Assembly (NCBI RefSeq): GCF_002561455.1
Contig: NZ_NTUP01000015.1
Location: forward strand, 1 to 53,484
From: Bacillus sp. AFS015802
Lineage (GTDB): Bacteria; Bacillota; Bacilli; Bacillales; Bacillaceae_B
Length of the DNA stretch: 53,484 bases
Reading direction: 5' to 3'
A model generated the notes under the pieces. That model was not told the DNA's origin. It searched no databases and was given only the letters and a program-made list of their open reading frames with translations. Every line of letters begins with the position of its first letter. Position 1 is the first letter of the stretch. The position numbers and the translations under genes were made by a program. Of this stretch, positions 26,417-36,922 are shown one piece after another.

Positions 26417-26977
26417 TTATTTTGCACGGGTTGAAGCGACGATTCCACTATCTTTAGAATAGAAATTCACTCTCGGAACAAGAAACATATCTTCAAATGT
26501 TTCGATATGGATGAAGAAGTCCTTTGCTGTCAAGCTTACGTGTTTAAACTCAATATTCTTTCGATATGTAAAGTAATCTGCATCCAATTCTTCTCTGTTG
26601 CCGTATACAATAAACTGGTAATTGTTCAGTGAGTCGGTACCTAAGGAAGATTCCTGAGGTTGATAGTATTGTTCAAATTCATAAAGGGGAATGAGTTTCA
26701 TTTTTTTATACCGCACCAATCCGATTTCCTTCTCTTTATTTCTATCACGATGGGTATAGAGAATAAGATATTGTTCCCCGACCTCTTTCTCTAACACTAT
26801 ATTCACGTCCTCGTTGAATTCAGTGAGTGCGAACTGCTTGAAATGCCGACTGATCGTGCTCTTTTTAGTGATCACAGCGTTTCTTTCAATAAAAAATGAG
26901 AGGGTTGCTGCCAAAAGTGATGAAAGGAGAATGGAGATAAAAACTTTCCCTTTTTTTCTCTTCTTTTCTTCTTCCAT
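26417..26977 (-). CDS. Membrane-anchored protein of unknown function
   Basis: A 186-residue protein with a highly charged N-terminus (EEEKKRKKGK), one membrane segment (about 12-30) and a probable extracellular beta-rich domain. Visible repeats of aromatic and charged residues include YEFEQYYQPQESS and YFTYRKNIEF. I do not recognise the family. The start is supported by AGGAGGAAT at 7 bp. It lies between the SDR and glpD genes with a terminator on each side, so it is transcribed alone. Confidence 0.7.
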   Translation of the reverse strand: MEEEKKRKKGKVFISILLSSLLAATLSFFIERNAVITKKSTISRHFKQFALTEFNEDVNIVLEKEVGEQYLILYTHRDRNKEKEIGLVRYKKMKLIPLYEFEQYYQPQESSLGTDSLNNYQFIVYGNREELDADYFTYRKNIEFKHVSLTAKDFFIHIETFEDMFLVPRVNFYSKDSGIVASTRAK

Positions 26978-27058
26978 TGTGTATTCCTCCTGCTGTGGAA
27001 AATGGATTCTCCCCCTATTTTACCATTCATCAAAAGAAAATCTTACAAAAAATGAAAA

Positions 27059-27085
27059 AAACGGCAGAAATATCTTCTGCCGTTT
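27059..27085 (-). terminator. Terminator of glpD
   Basis: AAACGGCAGAA / TTCTGCCGTTT, an 11-bp perfect stem with a 5-nt loop, 6 bp past the glpD stop; on the minus strand it runs into TTTTTTT. Confidence 0.9.
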
Positions 27086-27091
27086 ACATCC

Positions 27092-28756
27092 TTATGACTG
27101 CAAATCTACCGGTACTACTGCATTTTTTAATTCTTCGTTTAAATCAGCAGTGTATTTGTACTTCTGTTCAGAAGTCCAATTCAACAATTTGGACATCATC
27201 TCAATGACTGGTTCCTTCCACTTCTCTACCCACTCACGATCAAAGAATAAAGCACCTGTCCGTCTAATGAAGAAATCCACCGGTGTCGCAGCCATCTCTT
27301 CCTGAATCGCATAAATCAGTTGGGCGTACAAATACGGAGGGACGGACCTTTCATCCGTGGAACCACTATAGGCATGAGCAAGCTTGAATAGCTGATCCAC
27401 ATTGGAACCGTACATTCCCGCGAGCTTCCTGCCCTCTGCCTCTGATAAACCATATTGAATCGCTTCCCCAGCCTTTTGATCAATAAAGGTTGGGAAATTC
27501 TTCGAGCCCCCCACATGACCGCCTGAAATCGGCATATGCTTCGTAGAGGAAGCAGGGAACTTCTGCTTGTTTTCTTCTTTTAATCGTTTTGAAACAAGGT
27601 CAACGACGTGTTCGCCCATCTTGCGGTAACCTGTCAGTTTACCACCGGCAATGGTGATCAGTCCGCTCTCCGCTTCCCAAACCTCATCTTTCCGTGAAAT
27701 TTCAGAAGGATCTTTTCCTTTTTCAAATATGAGTGGACGAACGCCTGCCCAGCTGGATTCCACATCCTCTTTCCCGACTGACACATCGGGGAACATGAAG
27801 TGAATCGCATTCAAGATATAATCCCTGTCTTCTGATGTCATATGAGGGGATGCTTTCTCAGAGTCAAAGAATGTATCCGTAGTCCCTACATAAGCTTTCC
27901 CATCACGAGGAATCGCAAATACCATACGTCCATCCGGTGTATCAAAATAGACAGCCTGTCGGAGAGGGAATTTGCTTTGATCGATGACAAGGTGGACTCC
28001 CTTGGTCAGGCGGAGCTGCTTGTTATTCGTGCTGTAATCCTTCCCACGCACATCATCAACCCAAGGACCGGCAGCATTGACAATTTTCGACCCGCGGATT
28101 TCAATTGTTTCTCCTGTGACGAGGTCTTCTGCTTCTATTCCTACGACTTTTTTGTTGTCATAGAGGAAGCGCTGGGATTTCATATAGTTTAAGACTGTGG
28201 CTCCATGGGCAACTGCTTCCTTCATTACTTCGATGGTTAAACGGGCGTCGTCAGTCCGATATTCAACATAGTACCCGCCGCCTTTCAAGCCGTCTTTTTT
28301 GACGAGTGGTTCTTTTGATAACGTTTCCGATACAGATAGCATGGAACGTCTTTCACTTCTCTTTACACCAGCAAGGTGGTCGTATACCTTCAAGCCGATC
28401 GATGTGCTGAATTTGCCGAATGTCCCTCCTTTGTGCAGAGGTAGAAGCATCCACTCAGGTGTGGTGACGTGGGGGCCGTTTTCGTATACGATTTCACGTT
28501 CCTTTCCTACTTCTGCCACCATCTTGACTTCAAATTGCTTTAAATAACGCAATCCTCCGTGGACTAATTTTGTTGATCTGCTGGAGGTCCCTGCAGCGAA
28601 ATCCTGCATTTCCACCAAGGCAACCTTCATTCCCCGTTTGGATGCATCGAGAGCGATCCCTGCTCCGGTAATACCTCCACCGATAACAATCAGGTCGAAA
28701 TGGTTCGAGGACAATGTATGTTTCACTTCTGTTCTAGCAGTGCTTGAAAATGTCAT
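27092..28756 (-). CDS. glpD: Aerobic glycerol-3-phosphate dehydrogenase
   Basis: An FAD flavoprotein that oxidises glycerol-3-phosphate to dihydroxyacetone phosphate and feeds electrons to menaquinone. 554 residues, normal for Bacillus. The FAD dinucleotide fold [19 protein letters not shown] (21-39) is followed by [17 protein letters not shown] (55-71) and [13 protein letters not shown]. Last gene of the glp cluster, with its own promoter and a leader terminator immediately upstream, as in glpP-controlled operons. One GGGACGGACCT copy lies inside at 27339-27349, encoding ERSVPPY. Confidence 0.96.
   Translation of the reverse strand: MTFSSTARTEVKHTLSSNHFDLIVIGGGITGAGIALDASKRGMKVALVEMQDFAAGTSSRSTKLVHGGLRYLKQFEVKMVAEVGKEREIVYENGPHVTTPEWMLLPLHKGGTFGKFSTSIGLKVYDHLAGVKRSERRSMLSVSETLSKEPLVKKDGLKGGGYYVEYRTDDARLTIEVMKEAVAHGATVLNYMKSQRFLYDNKKVVGIEAEDLVTGETIEIRGSKIVNAAGPWVDDVRGKDYSTNNKQLRLTKGVHLVIDQSKFPLRQAVYFDTPDGRMVFAIPRDGKAYVGTTDTFFDSEKASPHMTSEDRDYILNAIHFMFPDVSVGKEDVESSWAGVRPLIFEKGKDPSEISRKDEVWEAESGLITIAGGKLTGYRKMGEHVVDLVSKRLKEENKQKFPASSTKHMPISGGHVGGSKNFPTFIDQKAGEAIQYGLSEAEGRKLAGMYGSNVDQLFKLAHAYSGSTDERSVPPYLYAQLIYAIQEEMAATPVDFFIRRTGALFFDREWVEKWKEPVIEMMSKLLNWTSEQKYKYTADLNEELKNAVVPVDLQS
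27339..27349. repeat. Intragenic copy of the GGGACGGACCT motif (in glpD)
   Basis: An exact 11-mer, extended to GAGGGACGGACCTT. On the coding strand it is AGGTCCGTCCC in the frame Arg-Ser-Val-Pro. Confidence 0.8.
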
Positions 28757-28816
28757 AGTTGGTTCCTCCTAAGGAATTTAGTAATAGTTTATACTCTACT
28801 GTTTAACCATAAAAAA

Positions 28817-28871
28817 AGAGACCGAAACAAACATCATGGTCCTAATGTGCCATAATGCAAGTCTGGTCTCT
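28817..28871 (-). promoter_or_regulatory. Leader terminator/antiterminator of glpD (GlpP target)
   Basis: AGAGACC (28817-28823) pairs with GGTCTCT (28865-28871), followed on the minus strand by TTTTTTTATGG, 60 bp before the glpD ATG. A terminator inside the leader, with a glpP gene in the same cluster, is the Bacillus glp arrangement, where GlpP with glycerol-3-phosphate prevents termination. Confidence 0.8.
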
Positions 28872-28904
28872 CTTGGTCTCTAACCGTTTTATTAACTTGT
28901 AGCT

Positions 28905-28910
28905 ATTATA
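28905..28910 (-). promoter_or_regulatory. Extended -10 promoter of glpD
   Basis: TATAAT on the minus strand preceded by TGA (extended -10), 34 bp upstream of the leader terminator stem and overlapping the end of glpK. It shows that glpD has its own promoter. No convincing -35 is present. Confidence 0.6.
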
Positions 28911-28923
28911 TCATAAAATTCAT

Positions 28924-30432
<1,509 letters not shown>

Positions 30433-31263
30433 TTAATTTTCAGTAGATAATTGATGTACTTTTTTAGCTAAACTGGTCTTTCTGTCACTTGCGTAGGCAA
30501 GTCCAAGCACGGCTAGAAGAATCACAAGAACCACCCAGAAGCTTGTCGTGACTTGTCCAATGAAAACGGCTTTATAAAAGACGCCTCCAAAAGATCCGCC
30601 TAACACTGGACCCACTACCGGAATCCATGAATATCCCCAGTTGGATGGTCCCTTTCCAGGAATCGGAAGGATGAAGTGAGCGATACGCGGTCCAAGATCA
30701 CGAGCCGGGTTTATCGCATACCCGGTCGTACCTCCAAGAGAGATTCCGATTGCGATGATCAGGAATCCGACGATAAATGGATTTAATCCCTCTGTAAAGG
30801 TATTCGCCCCTATGGATAATAATCCTACTACTAATACAAAAGTTCCAATGATTTCACTCAATAAATTTGAAAAATAATGCGGAATGGCAGGACCTGTAGC
30901 GAAAACACCTAGTTTCACACCGGGATCCTTTGTTGCATGCCAATGAGGCAGAAAGTGTAAATACGTTATCGAAGCCCCGATGATCGCCCCGATCATTTGA
31001 GCAAGGATGTATGTTGGTACGTCACTCCATGGAAAATCTCCGTTAAAGGCAAGTCCCAATGTGACAGCCGGATTTAAATGGGCACCGCTAAACTGTCCGA
31101 CAGCATATACGCTCATGGCAACACCTAATCCCCAGCCAAATGTGATCACGATCCATCCTGCGTTATACGCAAAGGATTTCTTAAGGTTTACGTTGGCACA
31201 AACCCCCGCACCAAAGATAATCAGCATGGCTGTTCCAACCACTTCTCCTAAAAATGCATTCAT
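30433..31263 (-). CDS. glpF: Glycerol uptake facilitator
   Basis: An aquaglyceroporin of 276 residues with six membrane helices. The two NPA loops are HLNPAVTLG (Asn64) and INPARDLGPR (Asn185). Asp189 in NPARDLG marks glycerol conduction and not water-only transport. It is the first gene downstream of the regulated promoter, upstream of glpK with an 18-bp gap, so glpFK form one operon. Expression is controlled by the cre site and leader terminator described at 31471-31584. Confidence 0.97.
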   Translation of the reverse strand: MNAFLGEVVGTAMLIIFGAGVCANVNLKKSFAYNAGWIVITFGWGLGVAMSVYAVGQFSGAHLNPAVTLGLAFNGDFPWSDVPTYILAQMIGAIIGASITYLHFLPHWHATKDPGVKLGVFATGPAIPHYFSNLLSEIIGTFVLVVGLLSIGANTFTEGLNPFIVGFLIIAIGISLGGTTGYAINPARDLGPRIAHFILPIPGKGPSNWGYSWIPVVGPVLGGSFGGVFYKAVFIGQVTTSFWVVLVILLAVLGLAYASDRKTSLAKKVHQLSTEN

Positions 31264-31470
31264 GTATCATCCCTCGTTTCAATAGATTTTTGCTCCGTAG
31301 TCAAAGGCAAATGAACAACATGCGTACGACATCTGTTCCAAGAATAAATGCGCGGCAGGGCGTATGCTCGCTTTTGTGAGGCTTTTTAGCACGTTTACCC
31401 TTTTTATGCATGTGGTAACCTACTTATTTACTCATTCTGACCTTTACCAGAGCTTGTTGAATCAAAAAGA

Positions 31471-31523
31471 AAGAGACTCACGGAATATGCCCATAAATGG
31501 CAGGCACTTCACGTGAGTCTCTT
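31471..31523 (-). promoter_or_regulatory. Leader terminator of glpFK (GlpP antitermination target)
   Basis: AAGAGACTCACG (31471-31482) pairs with CGTGAGTCTCTT (31512-31523). On the minus strand it is followed by TCTTTTTG. It lies 32 nt past the promoter and 208 bp before the glpF ATG, and resembles the glpD leader hairpin, so GlpP probably controls both. Confidence 0.85.
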
Positions 31524-31555
31524 CATCTCTTTCACAACGTATTAACTTGTGATTT

Positions 31556-31584
31556 ATATTACTCCACAATGAAAGCGGTGTCAA
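31556..31584 (-). promoter_or_regulatory. glpF promoter with overlapping cre site
   Basis: On the minus strand TTGACA (31584-31579) and TAATAT (31561-31556) are exactly 17 bp apart, a good sigma-A promoter. A cre site at 31570-31583 (TGAAAGCGGTGTCA on the + strand) matches TGWAANCGNTNWCA at every defined position and overlaps the -35. CcpA binding here would block transcription of glpFK under good carbon supply. Confidence 0.88.
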
Positions 31585-31601
31585 TGGTTTTTCATGATTT
31601 T

Positions 31602-32165
31602 TTATCTGTCAAAATGTTTCCATAGGACACGGTCAGAGGTTGTAATGGCGGTCGCTCCTGCTTCAAGGGCCGCTTCCACTTCTTCGATCGTATCAATCAG
31701 ACCCCCTGCAAAAATGGGCTTGCCCGTTTTTCCACCAATTTCTTTTATGATTTTAGGAACCACACCCGGGAGAACTTCAATAAAGTCAGGATCGGTCTTC
31801 CGGATCAGTTCAATGCTTCGATTCATGGCGCTTGAATCAATCACAAACATCCGTTGGGTGGCATACACTCCCTTTTGCCTCGCTTTTTTTATGACATTAC
31901 CTTTGGTAGAAATGATGCCATAAGGTTTGATTTCCTGACAGACATATTCAGCCGCGTACTCATCACTGGCTAAACCATGAATGAGATCCAGGTGCAAGAA
32001 CATCTTTCGATTCTCTCTACGGGCATATTCGAAAACACTTTTCAGCATCCCGACATGCAGATCGAGGAACACACCATATTGGAAAGATGTTTCGAGCATT
32101 TTATCAAAGTCCTTCATGGACCGTATGGCAGGCAGGATTTTTTGACCTTCAAAACTCACTGTCAT
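31602..32165 (-). CDS. glpP: Glycerol uptake operon antiterminator GlpP
   Basis: A 187-residue RNA-binding regulator with a TIM-barrel-like glycerol-3-phosphate-binding fold. Typical family blocks: HLDLIHGLASDEYAAEYV (57-74), IISTKGN (84-90), FIEVLPGVVPKII and PIFAGGLIDTIEEVEAALEAG (cited as PIFAGGLI). In the presence of glycerol-3-phosphate it prevents termination in the glpFK and glpD leaders, both visible downstream. Transcribed on the same strand as glpFKD. The gap to glpF holds the cre promoter. Confidence 0.96.
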   Translation of the reverse strand: MTVSFEGQKILPAIRSMKDFDKMLETSFQYGVFLDLHVGMLKSVFEYARRENRKMFLHLDLIHGLASDEYAAEYVCQEIKPYGIISTKGNVIKKARQKGVYATQRMFVIDSSAMNRSIELIRKTDPDFIEVLPGVVPKIIKEIGGKTGKPIFAGGLIDTIEEVEAALEAGATAITTSDRVLWKHFDR

Positions 32166-32334
32166 TCACTTCCTCTTACATTTTTTATGTATGTTTTCAC
32201 AAGGAGAAATTATATCATAGTTGCTTCTGGGAGGTGTCCCTTTCGATTTTACCACAAAATGGCATATGGTGGACATAGACCCCTTATTGATAGAACCACA
32301 TCATTGTAAATAAGTAAACAGGACTTAAGCGGGA

Positions 32335-32367
32335 AAAGGAGAACCCTCGGTTGTCGGGTTCTCCTTT
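32335..32367 (-). terminator. Terminator of the DUF805 gene
   Basis: AAAGGAGAACCC / GGGTTCTCCTTT, a perfect 12-bp stem with a 9-nt loop just past the DUF805 stop. Confidence 0.85.
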
Positions 32368-32372
32368 CTTGT

Positions 32373-32753
32373 CTATGTGGTGACCGTAATGTTCTCGAAG
32401 TGTTTGGGGGTAGGTCCGTATTGGTTACTTCCGTGATCACTATCCAAACACATAAACACGAGTATAACGATGGCCCCCACTACAGGGACAAATACAAGGA
32501 AATACCAGGCTCCACTCCTGCCTGTATCATGAAGACGCCTGACGGTTACAGCCAAAGAAGGAACGAAAACAGCGAGTGCATAAATGGCATAAAGTACAAT
32601 GAAGATTATACCTGAGGAATCGACTAAACTGGCTGTAAAACTGAGAACGAACATAATGATGGAATTGACCAGTGTAAACATCCAATATTCCTTTCTTCTC
32701 GACCTTCCTGTGAAATCTGCATATTTCTTTAAAGCCGCTACGTACCAATTCAT
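32373..32753 (-). CDS. DUF805 membrane protein
   Basis: A 126-residue protein with four hydrophobic segments. The N-terminal signature MNWYVAALKKYADFTGRSRR and the mid-protein RRLHDTGRSGAWYF block identify DUF805. The function of this widespread family is not established; some members are linked to membrane integrity. Start: ATG with GAGAGG upstream. Standalone. Confidence 0.88.
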   Translation of the reverse strand: MNWYVAALKKYADFTGRSRRKEYWMFTLVNSIIMFVLSFTASLVDSSGIIFIVLYAIYALAVFVPSLAVTVRRLHDTGRSGAWYFLVFVPVVGAIVILVFMCLDSDHGSNQYGPTPKHFENITVTT

Positions 32754-32890
32754 GAGTACAACCTCTCCTCTGCCTGACTTAACTTCCCTTCAAATTTTAC
32801 AATTATTTGAATTAATTCCAATTTACCTCAATATTTGAACTGGTAAACCTTTTTGACTAGTTTTATAGTGAATTTTTTAGTATGTAAAAA

Positions 32891-32917
32891 TCCCCCATCC
32901 TTCTTTAGATGGGGGGA
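32891..32917 (-). terminator. Terminator of the DeoR-family regulator gene
   Basis: TCCCCCATC / GATGGGGGGA, about 9 bp with an 8-nt loop, 9 bp past the stop codon; on the minus strand it is followed by TTTTTAC. Confidence 0.8.
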
Positions 32918-32925
32918 GATCTCAG

Positions 32926-33693
32926 TCATTCTCCCTTTGCGATGAGGGTTCTGACTCCTTGAGAGCGGATCATCTCAATTTTATCTTTTGAGGCTTCCTC
33001 ATCTGTGATGACGAGATCCAGCTTCGTTATTGCGTGCATACCTGTAAAAAGTTCCACCCCTAGTTTGGTATGCTCCATCAGTGCAATGACCTTTCTGGAG
33101 TTATCAAAGACGGTTCGGTGGAATATCGCAACTTCAGGTGTGGAAGTAGTTAACCCCCGGCTTGATATCCCTCCCGCCGTTGCAAAGCTTAAGTCGATAG
33201 TGAATTGTCGGGCAAACTCATTCGCCAGTCCGTCCGTTATGTTTCCGGATGACTTTACTCTTCCTCCCATGAGGTAGGTTTGGATATTGGAAAATTCTCT
33301 TAAATGATAGGCGATTTCCACCGAATTTGTCACAACGGTGAAGGCGATGTGTCTCGGAAGGTACTTCAGCATCACGTAATGAATGGAGGCCCCTCCTATA
33401 AAAATCGTCTCATCTTCTTGAATGTGCAGAACAGCTTCTTTCGCGATTGCATGTTGATAGTCTGTTCCTTTTCCGTAGCGTTTCGACGGGGCTTGAGGCT
33501 TAGTGCGGACTTTTGGGTTGGGAATGGCTCCCCCGTGGGTCCGTTTGATTAGCCCTTCTTCCTCCATGATCGATAAATCCCTGCGGATTGAATCGATGGA
33601 AACACTAAATTCATCTGCCAGGTCCTTTGCTAATACGCGCCCTGCTTTTTCCACCTTCTCAAATATCTTTTCACGTCTTTCTTCAGAAAACAT
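32926..33693 (-). CDS. DeoR/GlpR-family transcriptional regulator
   Basis: 255 residues when started at ATG 33693 (MFSEERREKIFEKVEK), which has GAGGGGGAAG upstream; the longer frame to 33768 has an unrelated leader. The N-terminal winged helix (1-60) contains DLADEFSVSIDSIRRDL and KRTHGGAI. The C-terminal DeoRC sensor domain binds a phosphosugar in relatives. No target operon is adjacent, so the effector is unknown. Sits between the DUF805 gene and the M29 peptidase gene. Confidence 0.9.
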   Translation of the reverse strand: MFSEERREKIFEKVEKAGRVLAKDLADEFSVSIDSIRRDLSIMEEEGLIKRTHGGAIPNPKVRTKPQAPSKRYGKGTDYQHAIAKEAVLHIQEDETIFIGGASIHYVMLKYLPRHIAFTVVTNSVEIAYHLREFSNIQTYLMGGRVKSSGNITDGLANEFARQFTIDLSFATAGGISSRGLTTSTPEVAIFHRTVFDNSRKVIALMEHTKLGVELFTGMHAITKLDLVITDEEASKDKIEMIRSQGVRTLIAKGE

Positions 33694-33873
33694 CAATTCT
33701 TCCCCCTCGTTATCATTTATTTGCAAGTTTATACATGTTTCCGTGTGATGTATGGCTTCTTTGTTCACGTATATTCTTATTATTATGATAAAAGGTATAA
33801 TTTGTCAACTTGTTCATTCCTTTTTCTTCATGGATTTCGCTTAATTTCTTCATGTTTATTCACGAACGAAAAA

Positions 33874-33896
33874 AACGCACTCAAATGAAGTGCGTT
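33874..33896 (-). terminator. Terminator of the M29 peptidase/HIT operon
   Basis: AACGCACT / AGTGCGTT core with outer A/T and GAACG/CGTTC pairing; on the minus strand it reads into TTTTTTTCG. It lies 75 bp past the peptidase stop. Confidence 0.75.
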
Positions 33897-33970
33897 TCGT
33901 TCCCACATTCAGCGACTCTCCTGGAGATCTTATTATCTCTTTTGTTTCTAATATAAGACGAACTATACCA

Positions 33971-35212
33971 TCAGATAGCCCAATTTCCATTACGGAAAAT
34001 AGCAATCTTTCTTCCATCCCTGCACACGCCGTCGATATTCATCGTTGCCGATCCGATCATGAAGTCTTCATGTACAACACTTTCATTGAGCCCTTTCTCT
34101 TCGCGTTCCTCGTCGGATAAGATGTTTCCGTCTTTTATGCAAGTCGGATAAGAGGAACCAATCGCTAAATGATTCGATGCATTCTCATCAAACAAGGTAT
34201 TAAAGAATAGGACCCCTGAGTCTGAAATAGGTGATCGATGAGGAACGAGCGCCACCTCGCCCAGGTAGGCAGCCCCTTCATCGGTAAGAATTAACTTCTT
34301 GAGGATTTCTTCCCCTTCTTTTGCGGAGACTTCCGTAATTTCTCCATCAACAAATGTGAGGGAGAAGTCGTCTATGACATTTCCATTGTAGGCAAGAGGC
34401 TTGGTGCTTGAAACGATCCCATTCACTCCTGTTCTTACAGGCACGGTATATACCTCTTCAGTCGGCATATTGGCAATGAAATGGGTTCCCTGCGGGTTTT
34501 TACTGGCACCCGTAAGCCATATATGATCTTCGTGCAGCTCAATTGAAAGGTCCGTCCCTCTTGAAGTGTAGTGAAGGCTCTCCAGTTTAAGCGAGTTGAG
34601 TTGGGCGGCTTTATCTGTCAGGTTCTGGATATGTGATTTCCACGCGGTAATGGGATCTGGCTGATCGATGCGGACAGATGTGAAGATCCGCTCCCAAAGG
34701 CTTGGGACTCTGTCTGATTCCGGAAGCTCAGGAAATACTTTGTCGGCCCATTTTTGAGATGGGATGGCGACGATCGACCAGCTGATTTCATCCTTTTCAA
34801 TCGCCTCATAGAAACGATCAAGTGCATCCCCGCTTGCTTTCTCATAATTTAGGATCCGGTCAGGGTCGATCCCTTTCAGGAGGTCAGGGTCATTGGCTTC
34901 TATTTGCAGGAATGCTCCTTTAAGGTCCACGACCCATTCATGCGCAGCCGCAAGCCAGCTAGGGTATTCATAGAATACATCGTACGGTGCCAATTCATAA
35001 TGTGTTCTCATGATTTCCTCATCAAACCATTGAACATGTACATTTCTCGCACCGGCAAGATAGGCTTCCTTCACCACCATTCGTACAAAGTCCTCTGTTC
35101 CAAGTGGTGCCGATATCCAGAGCGGTTGATCTTCTTGAACATTCACCCCGACCTTAATAGCCAGCTCTGCGTATTGTTTTACTTTTTCCTGAAATTCTTT
35201 ATGTAGGGTCAT
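33971..35212 (-). CDS. M29-family aminopeptidase (AmpS-like)
   Basis: A 413-residue thermophilic-aminopeptidase-family protein, the usual length (about 410). The metal ligand region near the C-terminus, VVHEDFMIGS (387-396 region) and NIDGV, and the acidic loops FVDGEITEVSA and EVALVPHRSPIS, follow the family pattern. Likely a cobalt- or zinc-dependent aminopeptidase of the cytoplasm. Its start overlaps the HIT gene's stop by four bases (ATGA), so the two are cotranscribed. It has one intragenic GGGACGGACCT copy at 34548-34558. Confidence 0.92.
   Translation of the reverse strand: MTLHKEFQEKVKQYAELAIKVGVNVQEDQPLWISAPLGTEDFVRMVVKEAYLAGARNVHVQWFDEEIMRTHYELAPYDVFYEYPSWLAAAHEWVVDLKGAFLQIEANDPDLLKGIDPDRILNYEKASGDALDRFYEAIEKDEISWSIVAIPSQKWADKVFPELPESDRVPSLWERIFTSVRIDQPDPITAWKSHIQNLTDKAAQLNSLKLESLHYTSRGTDLSIELHEDHIWLTGASKNPQGTHFIANMPTEEVYTVPVRTGVNGIVSSTKPLAYNGNVIDDFSLTFVDGEITEVSAKEGEEILKKLILTDEGAAYLGEVALVPHRSPISDSGVLFFNTLFDENASNHLAIGSSYPTCIKDGNILSDEEREEKGLNESVVHEDFMIGSATMNIDGVCRDGRKIAIFRNGNWAI
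34548..34558. repeat. Intragenic copy of the GGGACGGACCT motif (in the M29 peptidase)
   Basis: An exact 11-mer, extended on the + strand to AAGGTCCGTCCCTC. On the coding strand GGGACGGACCT encodes Gly-Thr-Asp-Leu, the same four residues as in selA. Confidence 0.8.
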
Positions 35213-35655
35213 TCCAAATTCTCCTGTTCCAATAATCTATTGATATATGTCTTCATGTTTATATGTGTTTCTTCCAATGTCTCAGACGGTTCTTCTACTT
35301 CGGCATTTCCATAAAATAATTCACCGAATCGATCTGCTTCTTCACTCCTTGGAATGACATGCATGTGATAATGTGACAACTCACTATAGACTCCTCCATT
35401 TTGACAGATCGTCACTCCATCAGGTTCATATAATTCGTAAATGGTGCGTGCAACCAGTTGAGAAGCCTTCATGACGGAAAGGCTTTCCTCGGTATCCATT
35501 TCCATCACTTCCACTCTATGCTTCTTGGGGAGGATCAAGGTATGACCTGCATGATGGGGAACATGATCCAATAAACAAGTGACGTGATCGTTTTCATATA
35601 TGATGTATACTTTCTCTTCTTGATTTGCAAGCCGGCAGCCCAGGCATTTTTCCAT
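35209..35655 (-). CDS. HIT-family nucleotide hydrolase
   Basis: A 148-residue histidine-triad protein with the catalytic motif H95-Y-H97-M-H99 followed by VIPR. An N-terminal pair CLGC (4-7) could help bind zinc. Usually hydrolyses adenosine-5'-linked monoesters or dinucleotide tags. GGAGATG precedes the ATG. Translationally coupled to the M29 peptidase gene through an ATGA overlap. Confidence 0.92.
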   Translation of the reverse strand: MEKCLGCRLANQEEKVYIIYENDHVTCLLDHVPHHAGHTLILPKKHRVEVMEMDTEESLSVMKASQLVARTIYELYEPDGVTICQNGGVYSELSHYHMHVIPRSEEADRFGELFYGNAEVEEPSETLEETHINMKTYINRLLEQENLE

Positions 35656-35780
35656 TCTAGCATCTCCAATACTCAGTAAAATTTAAAGGTTTATTTTCAA
35701 AAGTGTCGAACATTGTTGAATGGACGAAAAAATAGTGTTTCTCTTATCATATCACGTAAAGGAAAGAAGGTCAGAATATA

Positions 35781-36284
35781 ATGGAAATCGCATTACTTAA
35801 TGAAAAACATGCCGAAGAGTATTGGAACCTCAGGCTTGAAATGCTGAAACAGAGTCCCTTAAACTTTGGCAGCAGCTATGAAGAGGCAGTCAAGCGTCAG
35901 AATCCAATTGAAATGACTAAAGAAAGACTTGTAAGCGAGGGAAACTTCACATTTGGCTGCTTTTGGGAGAAACATTTGGTGGGGGCTGTTACGATGGTAC
36001 GGGAAGAAGGGTTAAAGATGAAGCATAAAGCATCCATTTATGCAATGTATGTTTCTCCATCCCACCGGGGAAAAGGGTTTGCAAGACGATTGATTGAAGC
36101 TGCCATCAACCAGGCGAAGAAAACGGAAGGCATTGAACAACTGATGATCACAGTCGTGACAACCAATGAAACAGCAAAGGGTCTTTACCATTCGTGTGGA
36201 TTCAAACCATATGGGACAGAAAAAAGAGCATTGAAATATGATGGGGAATATTATGATGAAGAATTGATGGTTTTGTTTTTATAA
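35781..36284 (+). CDS. GNAT-family N-acetyltransferase
   Basis: A 167-residue acetyltransferase. The acetyl-CoA loop is in YVSPSHRGKGFARRLIEAA (R/Q-x-x-G-x-G/A: RGKGFA), followed by the beta-5 region and NETAKGLYHSCGFKPYGTE. The substrate is unknown. The only + strand gene in this stretch, between divergent and convergent neighbours, with its own upstream region. Confidence 0.9.
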   Translation: MEIALLNEKHAEEYWNLRLEMLKQSPLNFGSSYEEAVKRQNPIEMTKERLVSEGNFTFGCFWEKHLVGAVTMVREEGLKMKHKASIYAMYVSPSHRGKGFARRLIEAAINQAKKTEGIEQLMITVVTTNETAKGLYHSCGFKPYGTEKRALKYDGEYYDEELMVLFL

Positions 36285-36300
36285 TAGGAATGGTGATAAA

Positions 36301-36338
36301 AAAAACGGTGATTCTCATACAGGAGGATCACCGTTTTT
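36301..36338. terminator. Bidirectional terminator
   Basis: AAAAACGGTGAT / ATCACCGTTTTT with a 14-nt loop, between the convergent acetyltransferase and CBO0543-like genes; the right arm touches the latter's stop codon. Confidence 0.85.
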
Positions 36339-36838
36339 CACAATACATGATAATCGAAGCAGAGTAGAAGGAAGGCCACAACAAATACTGACCCAATCAA
36401 GGCTTTTAGAGGATTTAAAAAATGGAGGCGCAGCATCGGGAACATAATACAATAAAAAAATACCGTCCACCATAGATTCCAACCTTCAAAATATTCAATG
36501 GAATCGGTTTTCCCCGCAGCCCATTCCGTCAATGTTGCAACCCCGACATATTTCAAATAATAGATGACCTTGATTCTCCATTCTCCAGGATAATGGCTTA
36601 GGAACAGAATAACGAGGCAAGGGTAAGCCACCATGGTATATAGAGTATCTGTCACAAACATATTGACAAAAAAACCATCCAGTTCCCACACAGCCTTCAC
36701 CGTATAGCTGATATACTGATAAAACATATTGAAGAAACTAAAGTAGTAGACGGTGGGAAGGAATTCCCTCCACCTGCTCCAGGATCCCCATTTCAAGGAA
36801 CTAAGAACGACCAATAAAATAACGACAATATGAAACAT
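36338..36838 (-). CDS. CBO0543-like integral membrane protein
   Basis: A 166-residue protein with five hydrophobic helices and tryptophan-rich loops (SLKWGSWSRWREFLPTVYY at 14-32). The pattern of an N-terminal 'W..W..yyPT.yyl' block followed by LYNL-like helices resembles the CBO0543 family of spore formers; I recognise this by pattern only. Function unknown. Confidence 0.65.
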   Translation of the reverse strand: MFHIVVILLVVLSSLKWGSWSRWREFLPTVYYFSFFNMFYQYISYTVKAVWELDGFFVNMFVTDTLYTMVAYPCLVILFLSHYPGEWRIKVIYYLKYVGVATLTEWAAGKTDSIEYFEGWNLWWTVFFYCIMFPMLRLHFLNPLKALIGSVFVVAFLLLCFDYHVL

Positions 36839-36922
36839 GGGATCCCCCCATAATCCGGTACAATTTATAGGTCATAGTGTACCCTTGGATATGGAAATTC
36901 ATTCCCAAATGAGATTTTGGCT